This document shows, piece by piece, positions 25,326 through 34,749 of a stretch of 64,000 bases of DNA; position 1 is the stretch's first letter; every line of letters starts with the position of its first letter. Source of the stretch: Parabacteroides acidifaciens (GTDB lineage Bacteria > Bacteroidota > Bacteroidia > Bacteroidales > Tannerellaceae); the NCBI RefSeq assembly GCF_003363715.1, contig NZ_QREV01000018.1, positions 1 through 64,000 of the forward strand. Direction: 5' to 3'. Position numbers and translations under genes: made by a program. The notes under the pieces were generated by a model. That model made no database searches. It was not told the DNA's origin and saw only the letters and a list, made by a program, of their open reading frames with translations.

Positions 25326-28300
25326 TTAAAATGCAACATTAACACCAAACATGAATGTTCTCGGACGCGGATAAGTAAAGAACTGACGGTTAGCACCCCA
25401 GTTGTTACCACCTAAACGAGAAGAGTTGTCCGGGTCATATCCTAAATAATCCGAAGCAGTGATCAAGAATGCATTATTCACGTTAGCATACAGACGTAAA
25501 GAAGACAAACCAATCGACTTGATCAGATTTGAATCAAATGTATAACCCAACTGAATCATGTTACAACGCAGATAAGCACCATTGGCAACCCAATCATCAT
25601 CAGCTGCATTATTTGCACCCTGACCGAAGTTGTTCAGACGAAGAGCCTGTTCTTGTCCGTTCGGATTCAAAGTCGGATGCCATGCATCCTGATAAATGCG
25701 GTCAAGACCGTTGGTCAGGAAACGAGCCACAGTAGAGTGGTAATATTCCTGCATAACATCAACACCCCATGTATATTGGAAATCAACCGTCAAATCGAAA
25801 TTCTTATAGTTGAACGTATTGACGAAAGAACCCGTCCAGTCAGGTAAACCGTTACCAATGATTGTACGGTCTTTAGATGTTACTTTTTCACCGATAACAG
25901 ACGGAACATTCATTGTTTCCGGATCCCAGTTTTCAGGTTTGCCATCATAAATACCGATACGTTTGTAACCGTAGAACGAAGAAAGCGGTTCGCCTTCACG
26001 GATAAGCATGTCATAACCTACGAAACCGTCAGTTGTAATCTGGCGTTTTCCTGTAATCGGGTCAACTGAAGCGCTTTCATCCAATTTCTCAACACGGCTT
26101 CTGTTGAAACCTAAGTTAATCGTTGAAGTCCATTGGAAATCATGATTTTGAATAGGATGTGCAGTAACCAGGATATCGACACCACGGTTGGATACAGCTC
26201 CGACATTATCCAGGATTGAAGAATAACCTGTTGATTCCGGAACCGGACGGTCAAGCAACAAATCCGATGTATATTTGTAATAACCGGATACATCAAAGCT
26301 CAAACGATCCTTAAACAAACCAAGTTCAACACCAAAGTCAAACTGACCGGTCTTTTCCCATTTCAACTTAGAGTTCGGCATATTGTCCAAATAAGAAACC
26401 ATATGCAAAGCATCACCGATAATCGTAGTAGACTGGCTTACAGTAGCCAAAGAACGATATGTACCGATTTCAGAGTTACCGGTCAAACCATAAGAAGTAT
26501 GCAGTTTCAATTTGCTGATAGTCGGATTGTCTTCCAGGAAACTTTCACGGGACATCAACCAACCTAAACCGACAGACGGGAAGAACGCATACTTATTACC
26601 GGATCCGAACTTGGAAGAACCATCATAACGTCCGGTCACTGTTGCCATATACTTATTGTCATAAGAATAAGCCAAACGGAGGAAGTATGAGTTCATTGTC
26701 CATTTGTCATAGTCGCTGCCTACACCCGGACGGTCCGTACCTTTACCCAAGTTGTAATAACCATAGAAGTCATCCGTAAACTTACTGTCGGAAGCATTGA
26801 AAGATGTATATTCACGTCCCTGCCAAGACAAACCGAGCATGGCATTGATAGAATGCTTATCCAACAACGTAGAATAGTTCATATAGGTTTCTTCCTGCCA
26901 GTAGAAAGCGTTTGAATTACTTGCAGAAGCATAACCTTCGGAATTCTGGTTGATCATAGGACGCGGAGTGAACGGAGTGTAATTGGCGTCACGGCTGTTC
27001 TGGTAGTCCACACCGAACTGTGTCTTCAAATCCAACCCTTTCAACAAATGGAATGTAAGGGCTGCATTACCGAAGATTTTTGTACGGTATTGCATAGCGT
27101 ACATATTTTTCAACAATTCAACCGGGTTACCGACAGGTTCCGGACTAAATCCTTGAGTACCGCTGTTAGGATTATCCTTGTCATTCAAGATAGCAGTCGT
27201 TCTAATGATATTAGTCTGCGTATATTCACCATCCAGCTTAACCGGCAAGAACGGCAACTGTTCGAGCATCGTACGCAAAGCTCCCTGTCCGTAAGGGTTA
27301 TCGGAAGTACGGTTACCCCATGTATGGTTCACCAACAAATTCACTGAAGTAGACAGCCATTTCGTTGGTTTGTCGTCATACGCCAATTTCGCATTGATAC
27401 GTTTGAAATAAGAATTAAGCAAAATACCTTCCTGGTCAGTATAGTTGATGAATGCTCCGACTGAAGAGCCGTCACCTGCGCGCTGGATACTGATCTGATG
27501 GTTGTGGGAAACAGCCGTACGGGAAGCTTCATCCTGCCAGTTTGTATTATATTTAGGAGAGCCGTCAGCATTGAACAAACGCTCGTCTGTAAATATCTGA
27601 GACAAATCAGTGGTAAAATTCTTACCCTGCCATGCATTGGCATTTTCCAAACCTTGCTTGAAAGCAGCCATCCATTCATAAGAATCCATCACGTCCATCT
27701 GTTTAGCCATCGTACCGACCGAAACAGAACCATCGTAAGAGATATGAACGCCTTTGCCTCCGTCACCACGCTTGGTAGTTACCAAAACAACACCGTTCGC
27801 ACCACGAGCACCGTAGATTGCTGCGGAAGATGCATCTTTCAATACTTCGATAGACTGAATGTCATTCGGGTTGAGCAACTGGAAGTCAGACATAACCACA
27901 CCGTCGACAACATACAAAGGAGAGGAAGATGCCTGGATCGTGGACACACCACGAATAACAACACGCATTTCACCACCCGGCTGTCCGGTATTGGAGAAAA
28001 TGTTCACACCGGCTACTTTACCTTTCAAACCATCGAGGGCATTGAACGATTGCGTTTTGATGATTTCTTCACCTTTAGCCGTAGAGATAGAACCTGTCAA
28101 GTCCGATTTACGCATCGTACCATAACCGACTACCACTACTTCATCCAATGTCTGGGAATCCTCTTTCAAGAGTACAGTAATAGTAGACTGGTTTCCGACT
28201 TTAACCTCCTGAGTCAGGTAACCGATAAAAGAAATTTGCAGTACAGCCCCCGCAGGAACATTCGAGATGGAGAAATGTCCATCCATGTCTGTCATCGTAC

Positions 28301-28523
28301 CGTTTGTAGTACCTTTCACAACGATGTTAGCTCCGGCAACCGGACCTAATTCGTCATTTACGACGCCTGTTATCGTCTTACCTTGCTGCGCCACCATTAC
28401 GTTACCATCCGATGCTGAAACCGGAACAGCAAACGCTGCATGAGCAGAAAAAGCAGACATTAGCAAACATAAGGCTGAGGCCTTCACTATCCCACATGGA
28501 GATAATAGTTTAGATTCATTCAT
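25326..28523 (-). CDS. SusC/RagA-family TonB-dependent outer membrane transporter
   Basis: 1065 aa. TonB-dependent channel importing oligosaccharides, presumably mannose-rich N-glycans or mannan pieces. Signal peptide (about 1-32), carboxypeptidase-regulatory-like domain (ITGVVNDELGPVAGANIVVK, about 50-69), TonB box/SusC signature DEVVVVGYGTMRKSDLTGSI (about 126-145), plug (GLKGKVAGVNIFSNTG...), 22-strand barrel, and a C-terminal Phe (FGVNVAF). It is the first structural gene of the PUL. An inverted repeat at 28671-28709 lies ~150 bp upstream and may be the regulator site. Confidence 0.95.
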   Translation of the reverse strand: MNESKLLSPCGIVKASALCLLMSAFSAHAAFAVPVSASDGNVMVAQQGKTITGVVNDELGPVAGANIVVKGTTNGTMTDMDGHFSISNVPAGAVLQISFIGYLTQEVKVGNQSTITVLLKEDSQTLDEVVVVGYGTMRKSDLTGSISTAKGEEIIKTQSFNALDGLKGKVAGVNIFSNTGQPGGEMRVVIRGVSTIQASSSPLYVVDGVVMSDFQLLNPNDIQSIEVLKDASSAAIYGARGANGVVLVTTKRGDGGKGVHISYDGSVSVGTMAKQMDVMDSYEWMAAFKQGLENANAWQGKNFTTDLSQIFTDERLFNADGSPKYNTNWQDEASRTAVSHNHQISIQRAGDGSSVGAFINYTDQEGILLNSYFKRINAKLAYDDKPTKWLSTSVNLLVNHTWGNRTSDNPYGQGALRTMLEQLPFLPVKLDGEYTQTNIIRTTAILNDKDNPNSGTQGFSPEPVGNPVELLKNMYAMQYRTKIFGNAALTFHLLKGLDLKTQFGVDYQNSRDANYTPFTPRPMINQNSEGYASASNSNAFYWQEETYMNYSTLLDKHSINAMLGLSWQGREYTSFNASDSKFTDDFYGYYNLGKGTDRPGVGSDYDKWTMNSYFLRLAYSYDNKYMATVTGRYDGSSKFGSGNKYAFFPSVGLGWLMSRESFLEDNPTISKLKLHTSYGLTGNSEIGTYRSLATVSQSTTIIGDALHMVSYLDNMPNSKLKWEKTGQFDFGVELGLFKDRLSFDVSGYYKYTSDLLLDRPVPESTGYSSILDNVGAVSNRGVDILVTAHPIQNHDFQWTSTINLGFNRSRVEKLDESASVDPITGKRQITTDGFVGYDMLIREGEPLSSFYGYKRIGIYDGKPENWDPETMNVPSVIGEKVTSKDRTIIGNGLPDWTGSFVNTFNYKNFDLTVDFQYTWGVDVMQEYYHSTVARFLTNGLDRIYQDAWHPTLNPNGQEQALRLNNFGQGANNAADDDWVANGAYLRCNMIQLGYTFDSNLIKSIGLSSLRLYANVNNAFLITASDYLGYDPDNSSRLGGNNWGANRQFFTYPRPRTFMFGVNVAF

Positions 28524-28670
28524 CTTTTTTGCTTTTTAATTTTTAACACATAATACATAATAATATTGGGAATATCTTTACCAATCAAGGCATTCATTAA
28601 TTTTTGTATTTCGATGGCAATATTACTTGATCTTAACACATTCGTAGTAACACTGAAACACCAAAAGAGT

Positions 28671-28709
28671 ATCAAAATCAACCGCTGGTCAATTATGACA
28701 CTCTTTTGG
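28671..28709. promoter_or_regulatory. Inverted repeat upstream of susC, candidate operator
   Basis: CCAAAAGAGT (28671-28680) is exactly complementary to ACTCTTTTGG (28700-28709), and the symmetry continues one base further in as TCA/TGA. It is ~150 bp upstream of the susC start and outside the dispersed repeat. There is no T-run on the minus strand, so an operator for the hybrid two-component regulator is more likely than a terminator. The remaining 28524-28836 sequence holds no gene; an open frame at 28566-28940 is not supported. Confidence 0.4.
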
Positions 28710-28836
28710 ACAACCAGGACACTATCAATTCACAAACACTTACTACTTATTTTTAACCATTCCTATCCGAAACGAGACTCCCCGGATGATGCGTTTCTCC
28801 AATATGCCAAGACCGGACATTCCATTAACAAAAAAT

Positions 28837-29342
28837 ACAAGAAGCCCTTTTTTGGAGCATTTTCTATTTCGTCCAAAATATGGGTTCATTTTGAACTGAC
28901 TCTTTGCTTGATTTTAGTATTCTTTGCTGACAACAAATGAAACGAGGTGCCGAGACCGTCCCGGAAAACAGGCAGTATGATTGCCAGAAGGCGAAAACAG
29001 CGTCAATGTGATAAAGCTTAACTCCCGGAGAATCGAATATTTGCGGACGAAGACGGACTGCGTTCCAAATATTCCAAGGAAATTTTGGAGGCTTGTTGCC
29101 GTGAGGTGCGCAGAAAATTGTCTTGAAGTAACGCTTCATCGCTCTGAAGGTTGACTTCGTGCTATATGAAGTCAACCTTCAGAGCTACAAAGTTCCGGAT
29201 CAGAGCGATAAAGTCCCTCTTCATGGCGATAAGGAGCCTGATCATAGGAAAAAGTCCCTTTTTGAGGTCAAAAAAGCGGATTAACATTTGTTTGGTTTCG
29301 GATGCCTTTCGGACCTGAAAAATACGTTTTTTACAATAACCC
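28837..29342. repeat. Dispersed ~500-bp intergenic repeat, copy 2
   Basis: Second copy of the element at 575-1083. It ends within 2 bp of the stop codon of the hybrid two-component gene. The outer ~265 bp on the susC side and ~100 bp on the other side match copy 1. The middle (about 29100-29255) differs completely and contains a perfect 18-bp inverted repeat (29141-29158 with 29168-29185; arm GCTCTGAAGGTTGACTTC) and further ~21-bp quasi-units (GATCAGAGCGATAAA, TTCATGGCGATAAGG). A 103-codon open frame on the minus strand (28864-29175) is broken in copy 1 by non-triplet indels, so I do not call it a gene. Confidence 0.85.
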
Positions 29343-29343
29343 C

Positions 29344-32300
29344 CTATTCCCTCTGCCGATATTGGCGCGGAGTCATCTGGTATTTTTGAGAGAATTCGCG
29401 ATAGAAATAGGATTTATTGGAGATGCCGACCTGGTAAATGATTTCCTGGACACTCAAATTGGTTGTAACCAAAAGCTGGGCGGCATGCGTCAACCGGTAA
29501 TCCTTGATAAAATCGGTCGGCGTCAATGGCGAAATCTTTTTGAAACGGCGATACAGCGCACGGGAGTTCATGCCCAACTTATCTGCAATAAATTCGGGCC
29601 GCAATGCCTCCTGGGTAAGATTATCCCGGATAATAGCCGTAACAGAATCCATAAACTCTTTATCCTCCTGGTGGATCAACTGCCCACCGGACTGCTCATA
29701 GGCGCTTTCCGGCGAATAATAGTAGTCTTTCAGTTCCTTTTTAGTCGCCATCAACCGGTTCACAACGGAATGGAGCACGACGGCAGAGAACGGCTTGGTC
29801 AGATAAGCATCCGCACCCAGATCCAGCCCTTCCGCCTGTTCACGATCCGAGACTTTAGCCGAGACTATTATTAAAGGTATATGGCGGGTAAACTTATCCG
29901 CTTTAAGACGACTGATAAATTCAAACCCGTCCATACTCGGCATCATGATATCCGTAATAATCAGATCCGGTGATTGCCGGTCCATCAAAGTCAGCGCCTC
30001 TTCTGCACGGAACGCTTCTAACACCGTATATTCGGAAGACAATGTTTCTTTTATCAGCCAGACGATATCCCGATTGTCATCCACCACTAATATAACCGGC
30101 TTATCGGTCTTCACAGCTGCTTCGCCTGTTACAGGCGAAGCAGACGGTTGTACAACCGTCGAAACAGCAGTTTGCCCGCTTTTTTCCAGCGTTTCCTCTT
30201 CTACGCTCTCCTCTTCTGCTTCCAGAAGAGGCAGAATAACCGTAAACTCGGCATATTCGCCTTCTTTACTATCCACCTTTATTTCTCCACGCAACAATTG
30301 CACCAGACTATGGCAGATAAAAAGGCCCAATCCGTTGCGGGATGTCATCTGGGTATAATTATTCACCTCCAGATCACCCAAGATGCGGAAACGGTCGAAT
30401 ATTGTTCGCAAATCGGACTCCCCTATCCCTTTTCCCGTATTGTAGACCTGTATGATTAAAGAGCCGTTTTCCGTCCGGACAGAAACACGAACCGCCCCGT
30501 CCCGTTTCGTATATTTAAAAGCATTCGACACCAGATTTCTCATAATTGTCTTCAAACCGGCAACATCCGTATTCCAATAAAGGGGAGCATCCAAGCCGGA
30601 AACCGTAAAGCTGATATTATTCTGTTCAGCCACAGGCATAAACAATTCACACTGCTTTTGAACCAAGCTGCTAACGGATACCTTTTTAATATGCAGACGG
30701 CTGAATCCGGCTTCTTCGATCTTTCTGAAATCCAGAATTTCCTGTATCAGTTCATTCAGACTTGTCACGTTTTCGCCCAAAATACGGGCATACTTCTCCA
30801 ATTTTCCATCTGCCGACCGTCCGGCAGCACCTTTGATATAATCATTCACTCCGTTAATCAAAGTAAGAGGCGTACAGAGTTCATGTGTGATATTGGCAAA
30901 GAAATTCAGTTTCGCTTCATACAGTTGCTCCTTCTGCTCTTCCCTGATTTTCCGGGCTACCTCAGACTGCTTTTTCGATATCCGGAAACGTACCCAACAA
31001 AAAATACCGGAACAGACAGCCATAAACAACAAACAGTAGATAGACAAGGCCCAGGTACTAAGATACCAGGGTGGCAACACCCGTATATGCAATAAGTATT
31101 CCTTTGCATCCGAATCGAAGACATCATTCTTATAACGGACTTTCAATACATAATTATCATAAGGCAGTTTCGTAAAAGAGACCTGGTTGTCTTTTTGAAG
31201 TTCGGTCCACGAAGTATTATAGTTTTCCAACAGGTACGAATATTCATAATTTTCCCCGTGTATATAGTCTGTCGCCACAAAAGATATCGAGAAAGTGGAG
31301 ATGTCGGGAGGTATAGTCACATAACCGGTTTTCTGGTCCGTTACATAATCATACAAACCATGTGTCTCATCTCCCATCTTCAGTTCAAAGAAATGCAGGT
31401 CCGGCTTATAATTTTCCTGCCGGTCGTTCTGCGGGTCCACCCACACCAACCCGTTTATTCCTCCAAAAAACAATTTTCCGGTATAAGGACATTCCCAATA
31501 GGCATCATCCGAAAATTCCGTCACCGGCAAATCCGGACTTCCATAGTTATGGAAGAAACGGTTATGGGGATTATACTTGGTAAGGCCTTTATTGGTGCTC
31601 AGCCAGATACAGCCGTCCGGATCTTCAAGGATACCATGGACCATGTCGTTTTTCATACCGTCGGCCTTGCTGTATTGATGGACTTCGGCCAGATTATTGG
31701 CGTGCAACTTCATTTGAGTCATCCCCGAACTGGCCCCCAAATAGAATGTCGAATCCTGGCTATAGCACATACAAAGCACATCGCCGACAGCCCGGTTGCC
31801 GGCATTATTCATCGGAATAAACTCATACTGTTTGCTAATCAGGTTGAAGCAGACCAGTCCATATCCGCCACGACTTCCCAAATAAAGCATGGAAGTCTCA
31901 TCATCGTAATTCATGGAATGAAACTCATTGCAAATCTTTCCATCCTTTTCCAAAACAAACGATTCCACATATTTAATAACAAGTTCGCTTCCACTCTTGC
32001 CGATTTTAACTTCCAACAATCCATATCCCGTTGTTGCCAGCCAAAGCGTCGAATCATTCACTTCCCGTATTGCATGGACATATTGGATCTTGGTGTCGGC
32101 ATTGCCGGTTAAGGTATGGACTTTCTTGTCCAGTAAAGAATAATAGGATAATCCGGGACCTTCCGTTCCAATCCAAACCCAGGGATAATAATTGCTTTTG
32201 CGAAAACAATAAACACGGTCACTGGCAAGACCGTTTGCCATCGTAAAATGAGTGATCTTATCAGCTGGTATTTTCCCTTTACCATACGAATCGTAGTCTT

Positions 32301-33426
32301 CCACCCGGACAAATCCATTCCCTTTTGTCCCGAACCATACCGTTTTCTCGTCCTCTGTATAGATGGACCGGACCGGATTACGCATGACAATCGGCAGATT
32401 CTCCAGTTTTATCCCTGAAAAACGATTATATTTATCATAATACATCTGAACCCCCTGCCCATCTGTTCCAATCCAAAGGATATCCTGCTTGCGATCGGGC
32501 AAGGCGCAGAATAAGCTTACATCAAAAGACTGTATATCTTCCGGTCTGTCGATATTCAGCAAAAGACCATTCCTGAAAACCAGATAGACATCGGAATGAA
32601 ACAAAGCGATGCGCGACAGTTTGCCGTATTGTTCCATCCATCCGGTCAGATCGGCAATGTACTTTTTCTTGCGGTCTTTTATGTTATAAGAATAAAGGCC
32701 GTTATCCACATCCACGAAATAGAGAATATCGCTCACATAATAGGCACGGTCCACTTCCTTATCATGGATAATATCGTCTTTTATGTTCAGCGTAATCGGA
32801 AGCGACTCGAAATCAGGACGGACCTCCTTCAGGCAGCCATCTCCGGTCAGGAGACAAAACTGTTTTTCCCCGACTGCGAACAAAACTTTAACATCTCCCT
32901 CATTCATTCCTTGCATATGCACATCCTGAAAAGAACCTTTTGCCGGAGAATAGCAAGAGATAAAATCCTTTTGCTTTACGATCAATGTATTACCCATCGA
33001 ATCGGCCGCCACATTCAGGCATTCCGGGTATTCCGTATAAGACTCCGTGACTTTCCGGTCCTTCAAAGCAAAACGGTTCAAGCCCATCGAGGTCGACACC
33101 CATAAATATCCCTCCCCGCCATAAGTGATTTTATTAATAATATTACTGCATAAGGTATATTTATTATTCGGCTCGAAGCGGAATACATACGTATTTTTGC
33201 CATTGTACAGGTTCAAACCGTCATAAGTACCGATCCACATATACCCGTTCTCATCCTGGTACATTTCGAGAATCGCATTATTGGACAGATCGATATTATG
33301 GGCCAAATGCAGGGATATTTCAGCAGACAGTGGAAAGGAAAACAAAGCAATACAGGCAATTGCAGACTTGACCCAACGGGAAAGTGCTACATATTCAGAC
33401 CCAGTTTTGATAATGGATAAATTCAT
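29344..33426 (-). CDS. Hybrid two-component system regulator (HTCS) of the PUL
   Basis: 1360 aa. One-protein sensor/kinase/regulator that detects a glycan fragment in the periplasm and activates the PUL. Order: signal segment (about 17-35), two seven-bladed Reg_prop propellers (about 45-690), Y_Y_Y domain (about 700-785), membrane helix (~790-815), HisKA with His ~846 in ITHELCTPLTLI, HATPase (G-rich NGLGLFICHS, ~1035), receiver (VVDDNRD ~1114; phospho-Asp ~1158 in IITDIMMPSMDG; TKPFS), and AraC-type DNA-binding domain (~1255-1360). The H-box has Cys where Arg/Lys is usual (HELRTPL). A minus-strand TATATTTG box at 33453-33446 precedes the gene. Confidence 0.95.
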   Translation of the reverse strand: MNLSIIKTGSEYVALSRWVKSAIACIALFSFPLSAEISLHLAHNIDLSNNAILEMYQDENGYMWIGTYDGLNLYNGKNTYVFRFEPNNKYTLCSNIINKITYGGEGYLWVSTSMGLNRFALKDRKVTESYTEYPECLNVAADSMGNTLIVKQKDFISCYSPAKGSFQDVHMQGMNEGDVKVLFAVGEKQFCLLTGDGCLKEVRPDFESLPITLNIKDDIIHDKEVDRAYYVSDILYFVDVDNGLYSYNIKDRKKKYIADLTGWMEQYGKLSRIALFHSDVYLVFRNGLLLNIDRPEDIQSFDVSLFCALPDRKQDILWIGTDGQGVQMYYDKYNRFSGIKLENLPIVMRNPVRSIYTEDEKTVWFGTKGNGFVRVEDYDSYGKGKIPADKITHFTMANGLASDRVYCFRKSNYYPWVWIGTEGPGLSYYSLLDKKVHTLTGNADTKIQYVHAIREVNDSTLWLATTGYGLLEVKIGKSGSELVIKYVESFVLEKDGKICNEFHSMNYDDETSMLYLGSRGGYGLVCFNLISKQYEFIPMNNAGNRAVGDVLCMCYSQDSTFYLGASSGMTQMKLHANNLAEVHQYSKADGMKNDMVHGILEDPDGCIWLSTNKGLTKYNPHNRFFHNYGSPDLPVTEFSDDAYWECPYTGKLFFGGINGLVWVDPQNDRQENYKPDLHFFELKMGDETHGLYDYVTDQKTGYVTIPPDISTFSISFVATDYIHGENYEYSYLLENYNTSWTELQKDNQVSFTKLPYDNYVLKVRYKNDVFDSDAKEYLLHIRVLPPWYLSTWALSIYCLLFMAVCSGIFCWVRFRISKKQSEVARKIREEQKEQLYEAKLNFFANITHELCTPLTLINGVNDYIKGAAGRSADGKLEKYARILGENVTSLNELIQEILDFRKIEEAGFSRLHIKKVSVSSLVQKQCELFMPVAEQNNISFTVSGLDAPLYWNTDVAGLKTIMRNLVSNAFKYTKRDGAVRVSVRTENGSLIIQVYNTGKGIGESDLRTIFDRFRILGDLEVNNYTQMTSRNGLGLFICHSLVQLLRGEIKVDSKEGEYAEFTVILPLLEAEEESVEEETLEKSGQTAVSTVVQPSASPVTGEAAVKTDKPVILVVDDNRDIVWLIKETLSSEYTVLEAFRAEEALTLMDRQSPDLIITDIMMPSMDGFEFISRLKADKFTRHIPLIIVSAKVSDREQAEGLDLGADAYLTKPFSAVVLHSVVNRLMATKKELKDYYYSPESAYEQSGGQLIHQEDKEFMDSVTAIIRDNLTQEALRPEFIADKLGMNSRALYRRFKKISPLTPTDFIKDYRLTHAAQLLVTTNLSVQEIIYQVGISNKSYFYREFSQKYQMTPRQYRQRE

Positions 33427-33567
33427 AATAACGGTTATTTGACTACAAATATAAGAATATCATTTGAATGACAACGAAAAATATTTTCAGCAGACAAATT
33501 ATCCGGAAGACTTCGTATCTTTGCAAGGTAAATATTCTATGTATAAGTTTAACACAACAAATACAAA

Positions 33568-34686
33568 ATGAAAAAGTATCTTATCCTTGCCGCTTCCACT
33601 CTGCTCCTCGCAGCTTGTAGCGAAAAACCGGGTTACGAAATTACCGGTTCGGTTTCAAATGCCGATTTGAATGGCCAGTACGTATATCTCTATGAATATG
33701 GAGTAAAAGACGCTGTGCCTCTCGACAGTGCTTTGGTGCAAAACGGAGCGTTTGTTCTGAAAGGCAGTCAAAATAGTCCGGCTCTCCGTACACTCCGTTT
33801 TTCTGAAGAAGCAGTAGAACCTGCACGTGTCGCTCCGGGAGAGAATGCCCCGTTTATGGCAACATTCGTACTCGAAAACGGAAAACTGACGGTTACGTTG
33901 GATTCGACATCTACGGTCAGCGGTACACCGGAAAATGATGCACAGAAAGAGTTACAGGGCAAAATCAAAGGTTTGCGTTCAGGTATCGACAAGCTGATTG
34001 CCGACATGAAATCGGGCGACGAAAAGCTGATCGAACAGGCGGAAGCCAAATATGATGAAATCGACCAGAAAATAACGGAAGCTGTTGTCAACTACATTCT
34101 GGCCCATACGGACAAACAGACCGCAGCCAAGAACCTGTATGACTTCCGTTACAATATCGGCGAAGACCAGCAAAATGAGATCATCTCCAAAGCGGATTCT
34201 ACATTTAAGGCTGTTCCGGGAATCAGCTATATGATCGATCATCTGAACGTGCTGAAAAAGGTTGCCGTAGGACAGAAATTCACAGACTTCGAAATGCCGG
34301 ATGCAAAAGGCGAAATGCACAAGCTATCCGAATATGTAGGCAATGGCAAGGTGGTTCTGATCGACTTCTGGGCATCTTGGTGTCCTCCCTGCCGCGCAGA
34401 AATGCCGAATCTGGTAAAAACATACAAACAGTATAAGAACAAAGGTTTCGATATTGTAGGTATCTCCCTGGACAGCAAAGCGGATGCATGGGCTAAAGGC
34501 GTAAAAGACCTGGACATCACCTGGACACAATTGTCCGACCTGAAAGGATGGCAGAACGGCGGAGCTGCTCTTTATGGAGTAAATAGCATCCCTCATACCT
34601 TACTGGTAGATAAAGATGGTACAATCATCGCCAAAAACCTGCACGGGCAAGACTTGGAAGACAAAATCAAAGAAGTTTTAAAATAA
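33568..34686 (+). CDS. TlpA-like thioredoxin-fold lipoprotein (DUF4369 + AhpC/TSA)
   Basis: 372 aa. Envelope thiol-disulfide oxidoreductase. A lipoprotein signal ends at Cys17 (LLLAAC). The N-terminal DUF4369 domain (about 25-125) is followed by a helical linker and a thioredoxin-like domain with WCPPC (about 271-275) in FWASWCPPCRAEMPN and a cis-Pro loop (NSIPHTLLVD). Such proteins reduce or isomerise disulfides in the periplasm. A TATCTTTG -7 box lies at 33516-33523. The gene diverges from the HTCS and ends at a strong terminator. Confidence 0.9.
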   Translation: MKKYLILAASTLLLAACSEKPGYEITGSVSNADLNGQYVYLYEYGVKDAVPLDSALVQNGAFVLKGSQNSPALRTLRFSEEAVEPARVAPGENAPFMATFVLENGKLTVTLDSTSTVSGTPENDAQKELQGKIKGLRSGIDKLIADMKSGDEKLIEQAEAKYDEIDQKITEAVVNYILAHTDKQTAAKNLYDFRYNIGEDQQNEIISKADSTFKAVPGISYMIDHLNVLKKVAVGQKFTDFEMPDAKGEMHKLSEYVGNGKVVLIDFWASWCPPCRAEMPNLVKTYKQYKNKGFDIVGISLDSKADAWAKGVKDLDITWTQLSDLKGWQNGGAALYGVNSIPHTLLVDKDGTIIAKNLHGQDLEDKIKEVLK

Positions 34687-34694
34687 CATAATCG

Positions 34695-34729
34695 GGGCTG
34701 AACGAAATTTCTTACTTTTCGTTCAGCCC
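34695..34729 (+). terminator. Intrinsic terminator after the thioredoxin-like gene
   Basis: A perfect 13-bp stem (GGGCTGAACGAAA / TTTCGTTCAGCCC) with a 9-nt loop is followed by TTATTTATAA, starting 9 bp after the stop codon. Confidence 0.85.
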
Positions 34730-34749
34730 TTATTTATAACCGCTAAATC

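Noticed and set aside
28566-28940. 124-codon open frame on the plus strand upstream of susC
   Set aside because: It crosses the boundary of the dispersed repeat, contains the candidate operator and has no recognisable domain; it is likely a chance A/T-rich frame.
28864-29175. 103-codon open frame on the minus strand inside repeat copy 2
   Set aside because: In copy 1 the matching region has single-base indels (for example around the CCTCTAAATTTCC segment and after CGTCCG) that break the frame, so the sequence is not conserved as protein.
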